Positions 54,474 through 64,000 of a DNA stretch of 64,000 nucleotides are shown in pieces. The translations under genes were made by a program, and so were the position numbers. How positions within the stretch are numbered: the first letter of the stretch is position 1; each line of letters opens with the position of its first letter. A model generated the notes under the pieces. That model saw only the letters and a list, made by a program, of their open reading frames with translations. It did not search any database and was not told the origin of the DNA. The DNA comes from Megaustenia siamemsis (taxonomy: Eukaryota > Mollusca > Gastropoda > Stylommatophora > Ariophantidae), in the NCBI GenBank assembly GCA_032433765.1, contig JAVIAB010000124.1, positions 73,519,746-73,583,745 on the forward strand, written 5' to 3'.

Positions 54474-54765
54474 CTAAAAATTAGTGGGAGCCGCGATAGC
54501 TCAGTGGTTAGTGAACTGGACTACTACGGACAATCGGTAGGGTTCGATCCCAACCGACGGCTCCGGGTTCACCCAGCCTTAAATGGGTACCGGATTTTTT
54601 TCTGGGAAAGTAAAAGCAGCACGGGCGTAATACCGACCACATTACCCCAAAAATCATGTGCTGAAGGTCTGTAAAATATAGGGTCACTAACACCATATTT
54701 CCCTATACGCCACTTGGCGTGACGGGGGGTACTTTACTTTTACTTTATGTACAAAAATTATTTAT
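54474..54765 (+). mobile_element. SINE-1 copy, best preserved
   Basis: 54486-54745 carries GGGAGCCGCGATAGCTCAGT, GGTTCGATCCC, 'TAAATGGGTACCGGATTTTT' and the 3' end CTTGGCGTGACGGGGGGTAC then TTTACTTTTACTT. AAAAATTA flanks both sides. It is inserted next to the tRNA-like sequence. Confidence 0.92.
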
Positions 54766-55734
54766 AGGCAGAAAATAAGACAAAATGAATGACACATGCA
54801 CACGTATGCACAAAATGAGTGACATGAATGCCCACATACAAACAACCATTCATATAATGATTACGAGAAAGAGAAACTAAAGACGTTCATTTATTTGATT
54901 TCCAAAAACTCTTCGAACTCTTTATTCTCAGAGAGAAATGTCATCCCCGATGATACACGAAGCAAGAAGTTATTGGAAATTCTCCGTGTCATAATAACCA
55001 CGAATTAGCAGAATACTACTGCTGTGATAGTTGCCTTATACAGAACACCACAGACAATCACAACACTGCTGCAATGATTTTCCACCACAAATGTTTGCGG
55101 CAATTCCTACAACCGTGCTGTTTGTGAAAAAATAAAGGAAGTTGCCGAATTAACACAATAGGCTTCAGAGCAGCGCTATCCAACGTGTCTATATATTGAG
55201 GGGCGCTTCTGACTGATGACCGTAGAGCCACGGAAGCCAAAGTAGTATAGCAGGGTCAATGGACCCGCATTTGGACCGTAAATTAACAAAGATATATAGT
55301 AGGCTTGCAGCGCGCCTAACGTACTCTAAGCGCAGGGGGAGTTAACCATGACCTTTCGTGTCAGTGACCCCGGAAGTGACCTGTTTATGTCTGATGTGTG
55401 CTGACTTTGGAGTTCTTGATGTACTTAATCGATAGTGATAGGTTAGTAGATTTAACAACATCAATGAAAAAAACAATAGCATTAACTATAAAACAGAAAA
55501 AAAGATATATTTTATTCTTTTATTATCTCAATAAGTGTATACCATACAGTGGATATTATATAACGTTAAAAAATATTTAGTACACTGAGTAAATATATAG
55601 TACAAGTATAACATTTATTTATAGCTATGTAGTTGGGTGTATGCTTAGCTATGTGTCATGAATGAATCATAAGGAGTGAAACTGTTAGAGATTCTTCGTT
55701 AGTCTAAGCTGGTAGTGTAAAGGGTTAAATATCT
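54766..55734. other. No gene recognised; left flank of palindrome 2
   Basis: A short internal repeat of 'GAATGACACATGCACACGTATGCACAAA' type occurs at 54780-54820. Otherwise no features. Confidence 0.4.
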
Positions 55735-58220
55735 AGCATGATGGGTGTATGGAGGTCATCTAGGGTGTCGTGATGGATGTAATGAGGTCGTCTAATGTGG
55801 CATAAAGGCTTATGGAGGTCGTCTAGTGTGTCATGAGGGCTGTATTTAGGTCGTCTAGTGTGTCATGAGGGCTGTATGTAGGTTGTCTAATGTGTCGCGA
55901 TGTGCGTATGGAGGTCGTTTAGTGTTTCGTGATGGGTGTATGGAGGTCGTCTAGTGTGTCATAAAGACTGTATTTAGGTTGTCTAATGTGTCGTGATGGG
56001 TGTATGGAGGTCGTTTAGTGTGTAATGATGGTTGTATATAGAGTGTCGAGTGTGTCGTGATGGGTGTATGCAGGTTGTCGAGTGTGTCGTGAGGGGTGTA
56101 TGTAGTTCGTCTAGTTTGTTATGAGGGTTGTATGTCGGGTGTCTAGTGTGGCATGAAGGCTGTATGTCGGTTGTCCAGTGTGGCATGACGGCTGTATGTC
56201 GGTTGTCTAGTATGTCTTGATGAGTGTATGAAGGTCGTCTAGTGTGTGGCGATGGGTGTATGGAGGTCGCTTAGTGTGTCGTGATGGGTGTATGAAGGTT
56301 GTCTAGTGTGTCATGATGGCTGTATATAGGTTGTCTAATGTGTCGTGATGGGTGTCTGGAGGTCGTTTAGCGTGTCATGATGGTTGTATGTAGAGTGTCG
56401 AATGTCTCGCGAGGGGTGTATGGAGGTGGTTTATTGTGTCGTGATGGGTGTGTGGAGGTCATCTAGTGTGTCGTGTGGGGTGTATGGAGGTCGTCTAGTG
56501 TGTCATGATGGTTGTATATAAGTTGTCCAGTGTGTCGTGATAGGTGTATGGAGGTCGTCTAATGTGGCATGTGGCATGAAGGCGGTATGAAGGCAGTCTA
56601 GTGTGTCATGAGGGCTGTATGTAGGTTGTCTAGCGTGTCGTGAGGGGTGTACGGAGGTCGTCTAATGTTGCATGATCGGTGTATGGCGGTCTTCGAGTGT
56701 GTCATGATGGTTGTATGTAGGTTGTCTAAAGTGTTGTGATGGGTATATGTAGGTCGTTTAGTGTGTCGTGATGGGTGTATGTAGGTTGTCTAATGTTTCG
56801 TGATGGGTATATGTAGTTTGTCGAGTGTGGTATGATGGATGTATGGAAGTTGTCTAGTGTGTCATGATGGCTGTATGGAGGTCGTCGACGGTGTAAAGAG
56901 GGTTGTATGCCGGTTGTCTAGTGTGTCGTGATGGCTGTATGCCGGTTGTCTAGTGTATCGTCATGTATGTATGCCGGTTGTCTAGTGTGTCGTGATGGCT
57001 GTATGCCGGTTTTCTAGTGTATCGTCATGTATGTATGTCGGTTGTCGAGTGTGTCATGATGTCTGTATACTGATCATCTAGTGTGTCATAAAGACTGTAT
57101 ACAGGTTGTCTAGTGTGTCGTGATGGGTGTATGGGGGTCGTCTAGTGTGTTATGATGGCTGTATGTAGGTTGTCGAGGGTGTCATGAGGGGTGTTATGCC
57201 GGTTGTCTAGTGTGTCGTGATGATTGTATGTGTGTTGTCGATTGTATCGTGATGGATGTACGTAGGTTGTCGAGTGATCAGGAGGGATGTGTGTAGGTTG
57301 TCAAGTGTGGCTTGAGGGCTGTAAGTAAGTTGTCTAGTGTGTAGTGATAGGTGTATGGAGGTCGTCTAGTGTGGCGTGATGGGTGTACGGCGGTCGTCTA
57401 GTGTGGCATGATGGCTGTATGAAGGGTTTCTGGTGTGTCATAATGGCTGTATGGAGGTTGTCTAGTGTGTCGTGATGGTTGTATGTAGGTTTGTCGAGTG
57501 TGGTATATGGGCTGTGTGAAGGGTTTCTGGTGTATCATGAGGGCTGTATCTTGGTTGTCTAGTGTGTCGTAATGGATGTATGTATGTTGTCTGGAGTGGC
57601 GTGATGGGTGTGTGTAGTTGTCTACTGTGTCATGACGTCTGTATGGAGGTCGTCTACTGTGTCATGGACGGCGTATGTCGGTTGTCTAGCGTGGCGTGTC
57701 GGTTGTATAGTGGTCGTCTAGTGTGTTATGATGGCTGTATGTAGGTTGTCCAGTGTGTCGTGACAGATGTATGGAGGTCGTCTAATCTGGCATGAAGCCG
57801 GTATGAAGGCGGTCGAGTGTGTCATGAGGGCTGTATGTAGTTTATCTAGCGTGTCATATGGGGTGTATGGTGGTCGTCTAGTGTGACGTGATGAGTGTAT
57901 GGCGGTTGTCTAGTCTGTCATGATGGTTGTATGTATGTAGGTTGTCTAATGTGTCGTGATCGGTGTATGTAGGTTATCGAGTGTGGTATGAGGGCTGTAT
58001 GAAGGGTTTCTGGTGTGTCATAAGGGCTGCATGGAGGTCGTCTTGTGTGTCGTGATGGGTGTATGGATGTCGCCTAGTGTGGTATTTATGGTTGTTTGGA
58101 GGTCGTCTAGTATATTATGATGGGTGTATGTAGGTTGTCGAGTGTGGTATGAAGGGTTTTTGGTGTGTCATAAGGGCTGTATGGAGGTCGTCTTGCGTGT
58201 CGTGATGGCTGTATCGAGGT
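55735..58220 (+). repeat. Satellite A array, left arm of palindrome 2 (32-bp unit)
   Basis: About 75 diverged copies of a 32-bp unit, close to GTGTGTCGTGATGGGTGTAT + GGAGGTCGTCTA. Units vary by substitution and small indels, so the array is old or under little homogenisation. The reverse-complement array is at 61215-63485. There are no unique spacers, so it is not a CRISPR array. Confidence 0.95.
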
Positions 58221-58590
58221 CGCAATACCAACGTGTCCAGTTATCAACTAAAGATTTTAATACAGCTGAGCAAACCTTAATAAATAATTACAATTTACTA
58301 AAAATTTTGCACATGATGTTAGTTACGTCTGTGTCTAAATCATAAAGGAAAAAACACTAGTAAAAACCAAACACACTAAAAACACCACATTGAAAGAATA
58401 AACTTAAATTTCACGCCCCTGTCACAACTCTGCTAAGAAAAGTACATCAAAACATGAAAGTTACGTCCCCTGCTATAACTCTACTAAACGAAAGTATTAC
58501 CAAACACATAGGTTACACTGCTACCATAACCGCACTAAAAACAAGATTTTACTTAAAATACCACTTTTATGTTTCTTACCCCATCCACTT
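58221..58590. repeat. Palindrome 2 unique segment (left)
   Basis: Non-satellite DNA ('CAACGTGTCCA' reads inverted at 61147; 'TACAGCTGAGCAAACCTTAAT' blocks at 58260 and 61110 are reverse complements). It pairs with 60790-61160. The right side has about 60 extra bp near 61160-61215. Confidence 0.88.
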
Positions 58591-59400
58591 TTTGAGGGAT
58601 ACGCCCATGAAATCGATAAAAATAGTAAATTTACACTCTAGGCTTAACTCAAACGTTATTTTAGATATCCCCATAGCAAAAATGTGCTTAAAAAGCCTTT
58701 TTATCATTGTTAGCCCCTTGTCCATTTTCGAGGGATACGCCCATGAAATCGATAAAAATAGTAAATTTACACTCTAGGCTAATCTCAAACGTTATTTTAG
58801 ATATCCCCATAGCAAACATTTGCTTAAAAAGCACTTTTATGATTGTTACCCCTTGTCCATTTTTGAGGGATACGCCCATGAAACTGTTAAATAATAGTAA
58901 ATTTAACCGCTAGGCGTACCCCAAACTTTATAATAAACATCCCCGTAGTTAAAATTTACTTAAAAATAATTTTATGATTGTTACCCCTTGTCCATTTTTG
59001 AGGGATACGCCCATGAAACTGTTAAATAATAGTAAATTTAACCGCTAGGCGTACCCCAAACTTTATAATAAACATCCCCGTAGTTAAAATTTACTTAAAA
59101 ATAATTTTATGATTGTTACCCCCTTGTCCATTTTTGAGGGATACGCCTATGAAATAAATACAAATCGTAAATTTAGCCTCAACGCATACCTCAAACTTAT
59201 ATTAGGCATCCCTTGTGTCAAGAATTGACATAAAAAACCACTTTTATGATTTTACCCTCCCCCCTCACCCGCTGACCATTTTTTAGGGATACGCCCATGA
59301 AATCGATCAAATATTGAAATTTACCCTATTGGCATACCCCAAACATAATATTTGACACGCCCGAGTATCAAATTTACATGAAAAATCAACTAAAAATTAG
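58591..59400 (+). repeat. Satellite B array, left (about 136-bp unit, six copies)
   Basis: Units are anchored on GAGGGATACGCCCATGAAA at 58594, 58730, 58865, 59000 and 59136, then a longer variant near 59285; spacing is 135-149 bp. Two neighbouring units (58865, 59000) are almost identical. About three copies stand inverted at 60345-60790. Confidence 0.93.
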
Positions 59401-59419
59401 CAGTGTATTATTACTAGTG

Positions 59420-60329
59420 TATTATTAATAGAAGACAGTAATACTAAATCAAGGTGACTTCAAACCTATATCTATTACTCTAAAAGACTGCCCACTAGAA
59501 TCAGTACAGAAATTTACATATCTTGGATCCACAGTTACGCAAACCATCTCTCTTGATGAAGAAATAAACTGTCGAATTGGTAAGGCAGCTACGACCTTCG
59601 GCAAACTCACAAAAAGGGCATGGAACAACACGAAACTAACTCAAAAGACTAAACTCTTAATATATCAAACATGTGTGCTTAGCACACTACTATATGGATC
59701 CGAAACCTGAACAACATACTCAAACCAGGAAAAAAGACTAAATGTCTTCCACATGCGATGTCTCCGCAAAATAATGCACATCAAATGGCAGGACAAAATA
59801 ACCAACTTAACTGTCCTGCAACGTGCTAAGACCCTAACAATCATGTCGATGCTCAGAAGTCGAAGGCTAAGATGGCTGGGGCATGTCCAACGGATGGAAG
59901 AAAAACGCATTCCTAGGCAAATACTATATGGCGAGCTAAAACACGGAAAACGACAAATCGGCAGACCTAAACTACGATATAGAGATATCTGCAAATCATC
60001 TCTGAAAGACTTCTCCATCTGTGAAAACGACTGGCAACATCTGGCAAGTGATCGCACATCATGGAGAGCACGTATAAGGAACGGTATAACAACATTTGAG
60101 ACTGTTCTAAGACAGGACTTAGAAGAGAAGAGACTCATGAAAAAGGATGGTAAACCCTGTGGACCAGCGAGCCTGACCTGTTCATTATGTGACCGCGTGT
60201 GTTTGTCAAACATTGGTAGAATTAGCCACGAGAGAAGCTGTTCGGCAAAAACAATACCTCAAAAAAATACGCAATAGCCTCCACTAGACCGTCTGACAAG
60301 ACGAAAAGGGCCATATATATTATTAATAG
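59420..60329 (+). mobile_element. LINE F insertion at the centre of palindrome 2, 12-bp TSD
   Basis: TATTATTAATAG at 59420-59431 and 60318-60329 flanks 886 bp. The insert encodes the LINE F C-terminal region: YLGSTVTQTISLDEEIN near 59516, LSTLLYGSET, then from 59753 MRCLRKIMHIKWQDKITNLT, SMLRSRRLRWLGHVQRMEEK and the zinc-finger-like CSLCDRVCLSNIGRISHERS-C. The frame 59753-60277 is open (174 codons) and closely matches 33.5-34.1 kb. A TGA in place of Trp near 59707 breaks the upstream part. The RT core is missing. Confidence 0.95.
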
Positions 60330-60344
60330 GTTAAATTTACGATT

Positions 60345-60790
60345 TGTATCTATTTCATACACGTATCCCTCAAAAATGGACAAGGGGTTACAATCATAAA
60401 CGTGCTTTTTAAGTAAATTTTTGCTGCGGGGATGTTTATTATAAAGATTGGGGAACGCCTAGCGGTTAAACTTACTATTATTTAACAGTTTCATGGGCGT
60501 ATCCCTCAAAAATGGACAAGGGGGTAACAATCATAAAAATTATTTTTAAGTAAATTTTTGCTATGGGGATGTTTATTATAAAGTTTGGGGTAAGCCTATA
60601 GTGCAAATTTACTATTTGTATCGATTTCATGGGCGTATCCCTCAAAAATGGACAAGGGGTAACAATCATAAAAGGGCTTTTTATGTAAATTTTTGCTATC
60701 GGGATGTCTAAAATAACATTTAGGGTAAGCCTAGAGTATACATTTACCATTTTTATCGATTTCATCGGCGTATCCCTCAAAAAGTGGATG
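60345..60790 (-). repeat. Satellite B array, right (about three copies, inverted)
   Basis: 'GCGTATCCCTCAAAAATGGA' recurs with 136-bp spacing at about 60360, 60498, 60634 and 60769, the reverse complement of the left array. Confidence 0.93.
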
Positions 60791-61214
60791 GGGTAAGAAA
60801 CATAAAAGTGGTATTTTAAGCAAAATCTTGTTTTTAGTGGGGTTATGGTAGGAGTGTAACCTACGTGTTTGGTAATACTTTCGTTTAGTAGAGTTATAGC
60901 TGGTTACGTAACTTTCATGTTTTGCTGTACTTTTCTTAGCAGAGTTGTGACAGGGGCGTGAACTGTAAGTTTATTCTTTCAATGTGGTGTTTTTAGAGTG
61001 TTTGGTTTTTACTAGTGTTGTATGAATATTTTCATTAATGAATTAGACACAGTTATAACTATCATCATGCGCAAAATTTTTAGTAAATTGTAATTATTTA
61101 TTAAGGTTTGCTCAGCTGTATTAAAGTCTTTAGTTGATAAGTGGACACGTTGGTATTGTCTCATAAGTCAAAATATAATTTTAGTAACTTATCAGGTCAA
61201 AATCAAGACCCACA
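60790..61214. repeat. Palindrome 2 unique segment (right)
   Basis: This is the reverse complement of 58221-58590, with an additional 60-bp AT-rich piece (61160-61215) that contains ATAAGT…ACTTAT inverted ends. Confidence 0.85.
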
Positions 61215-63485
61215 AGACAGCCTGCATACAGCCCTCATGAGACCAACACGATACACTACACAACTACCTACAGCCATCATGTCACACTAGAAATCCTTCA
61301 TGCAGCTCTCATACAACACTCGACAACCTACATACACCATTCATAACACACTAATCGACCTCCATACAACCATCATACCACACTAGGCGACCTCCATACA
61401 CACATCACGACACACAAGACGACCTCCATACACCCATTACGACACACAAGACGACCTCAACAGACCTTATGACACACCAGAAACCCTTCATACAGCCATC
61501 ATGCCACACTAGACGACCACCGTACACCCATCACGCTACACTAGACGACCTCCATACACACATCACGACACACTCGGCAACCTACATACAGCCATCATAA
61601 GACACTAGACGACCTATATACACCTATCACGACACACTAGACAACATACTTACAGCCCTCAAGCCACACTTGACAACCTACATACATCCCTCCTGATACA
61701 CTCGACAACATACATACAATCATCACGACACACTAGACAACCGGCATAATACCCCTCATGACACCCTCGACAACCTACAGACAACCATCATAACACACTA
61801 AACGACCCCCATACACCCATCACGATCCACTAGACAACCTACATACAACCATCATGACATTAGACAACCCGCATATAGCCCTCATGACACACTCGACAAC
61901 GTGCATACACCCATCATACCACACTAGAAAATATATATGCAACCATCATAACACACCAGAAAACCTATATACACCTATCACGACACACTAGACAACCTGT
62001 ATACAGCCCTAACGACACACTAGATGATCGGTATACAGACATCATGACACACGCGACAACCGACATACATCCATACAGACATGACGATACATTAGACAAC
62101 CGGCATACAGTTATCACGACACACTAGACAACATACATTCATCCATCCCGACGCACTAGAAAATCTACATACATCCATCACGATACACTAGATATCCGGC
62201 ATACAGCTCTCAAGACACACTAGACGACCTCCATACAGCTCTCAAGACACACTAGACGACCTGCATACGCCCCTCACAACACACTAGACGACCTCCATAC
62301 ACCTATCACAACACAATAGACGACCTCCATACACACCTCACGACACACTCGACACTCTACACACAACGATCATGACACGCTAAACCGACCTCCAAACACC
62401 CATCACTACACATTAGACACCTAAATACAGCCATCATGACACACTAAACGAACTCCATGCACCCATCACGACACACTAAACGGACCTCCATACATCCATC
62501 GCGACACACTAGACGACGTCCATACACCCATCACGACGCATTAGACAACCTAAATACAGCCATCATAACACACTAAACGACCCCCATACACCCATCACGA
62601 CCCACTAGACAACCTACATACAACCAACATGACATTAGACATCCGGCATACAGCGCTCATGACACACTCGAGAACGTGCATACACCCATCATACCACAAT
62701 AGAGAATATATATGCAACCATGATGACACACAAGACAACCTACATACACCTATATGACACACTAGACAACCTACCTACAGCACTCAAGACACACTTGACA
62801 ATCTACATACATCCATCACGCTACACGCACCACCCTACATACATACATCCCGACACACTCGACACTCTACATACATCCATCCCCACACACTCGACACTCT
62901 ACATACATCCCGACATACTCGACACTCTACATACATCCCGACACACTCGACACTCTACATACATCCCGACACACTCGACACTCTACATACATCCCGACAC
63001 ATTCGACACTCTACATACATCCCGACACACTCGACACTCTACATACATCCCGACACACTCGACACTCTACATACATCCATCCCCACACACTCGACACTCT
63101 ACATACATCCCGACATACTCGACACTCTACATACATCCCGACACACTCGACACTCTACATACATCCCGACACACTCGACACTCTACATACATCCCGACAC
63201 ATTCGACAACATACATACAACCATCTCGACACAGTAGACAACCTCAATACAGACATCACGACACACTCGACAACGTACATACAGCCATCATAACACACAA
63301 GACAACCACCCATCACGCCACACTAGACAACCTACATACAACTACATGTATAACTAAACACTAGACAACCTGTATACAGCCCTCACGACACACTAGATGA
63401 TCGGTATACAGACATCGTCGAGACACGCGACAACCGACATACATATATGACGATACACTAGACAACCGACATACAGTCATCACGA
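61215..63485 (-). repeat. Satellite A array, right arm of palindrome 2
   Basis: The complementary 32-bp unit TAGACGACCTCCATACACCC + ATCACGACACAC. A homogenised sub-block with a 28-bp unit (CGACACACTCGACACTCTAC + ATACATCC) lies at about 62836-63205. The array ends abruptly against the Tc1/mariner copy at 63486. Confidence 0.95.
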
Positions 63486-64000
63486 AATCACTGGCCAACT
63501 TCAAAACGCTATTGCTCAGTAACCGTTTGTTAAAAACTGTTGAAATTTTCCAAATGTTATTAGAATGCAAAAAACCCTTTAAATGTATATTTAACAAATA
63601 TCTTGCAGCTGCAGTTTTCTTAAAGCGGCGAATTTCTTTGATGTTTGTCAAAATTGTAAATTGTGAACTCCTAAATAATAGAAATTACCGTAGTTGCTGG
63701 TGTATGATTAATATTAACTAGGTAAAGGCGTGGCCGTAATGGGGAAATACCAGGAGAATTATTGTCTTCTCAGTTCGAGGACGGACGATAATATCAAGGT
63801 ATACCTGTATGTCCAATTTTCATAGTTGTGTGGTCCTGAAAAGGACCGTTTGTTGAACTAATTTAAGGTAATATAGGGGCCAACATTGTGGGGGCTATAT
63901 ACTTTCATTCTGAATCAGACGAGTCTAAAAGATTAATAACTGTTTGGGGTTGAACATTCCACAAACCATCATTTTTCCAATATTCCTCTTCCTGTTTTAA
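63486..64000 (-). mobile_element. Second Tc1/mariner-type copy, partial at window edge
   Basis: The reverse complement closely matches 28440-28965: the 3' region and the end of the transposase (EYWKNDGLWNVQPQTVINLL at about 63975-63905). The terminal ~17 bp of the TIR are missing; the sequence joins satellite A at AAATCAC/TGGCCAACTTC. The rest lies beyond the window. Confidence 0.92.

Noticed and set aside
55735..58220. Regular ~32-bp repeats considered as a CRISPR array
   Set aside because: Units are contiguous without unique spacers, they vary throughout, and the surroundings are eukaryotic transposons.
62720..63364. 214-codon open frame rich in His-Thr-Ser-Tyr repeats
   Set aside because: It is a translation of satellite A; the 28-bp period keeps all frames open by chance. 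No start context or independent coding sign.

Overview
The window reads as a stretch of a metazoan nuclear genome, most likely an invertebrate. I lean weakly towards a mollusc or other lophotrochozoan from the mix of repeat families, but the sequence does not prove this. I found no convincing cellular gene, rRNA gene or functional tRNA gene. Nearly everything recognisable is transposon-derived: at least seven non-LTR retrotransposon (LINE) families, called A to G here; four tRNA-derived SINE families, SINE-1 to SINE-4; Penelope-like fragments; two kinds of hAT element; a nested pair of Tc1/mariner-type elements with an unusually long D-D-E spacing; and two tandem-repeat families.

Layout. 1-2.8 kb: SINE and LINE C pieces and a Penelope-like end. 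2.88-15.95 kb: a very large inverted duplication (palindrome 1), arms 2877-9443 and 10316-15947, around an 872-bp loop holding a LINE C fragment. Each arm carries, mirrored, LINE E, LINE D (RNase H) interrupted by LINE A, a short LINE B copy, an unidentified conserved sequence ('family G'), a LINE G fragment and a degenerate satellite beside the loop. The arms differ by a 1.08-kb deletion and a 129-bp SINE insertion on the right, so the duplication looks real rather than a simple fold-back artefact. 16-26.7 kb: LINE E, Penelope-like and SINE copies, including a SINE split by a 722-bp hAT-type element. 26.75-29.83 kb: a complete 2.08-kb Tc1/mariner-type element (one in-frame stop) nested inside a ~1-kb internally deleted relative. 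29.9-37 kb: LINE C and LINE F, with a composite 945-bp retro-insertion. 37.7-40.2 kb: LINE E, a 54-bp LINE A insertion and a LINE B copy with an open reverse-transcriptase frame. 41.06-43.28 kb: a 2.2-kb hAT element with intact ends and a broken BED-type transposase. 43.7-45.2 kb: LINE A with an open RT/RNase H frame. 45.8-54.7 kb: SINEs, a LINE endonuclease, LINE E nested in LINE A, and a 2-kb LINE B bounded by target-site duplications. 55.7-63.5 kb: a second palindrome whose arms are satellite DNA (a 32-bp family outside, a ~136-bp family inside), its centre hit by a LINE F copy. 63.49-64 kb: the end of a second, almost identical Tc1/mariner copy in reverse orientation, running off the window.

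Insertions can be ordered because many keep target-site duplications (TSDs). Several families look young: near-identical Tc1/mariner copies, nearly identical palindrome arms and two long open LINE frames. The features most worth following up are the satellite-armed foldback structure, the long-spacing Tc1/mariner nest with its deletion derivative, the 13-kb palindrome and the unidentified conserved coding-like family G.
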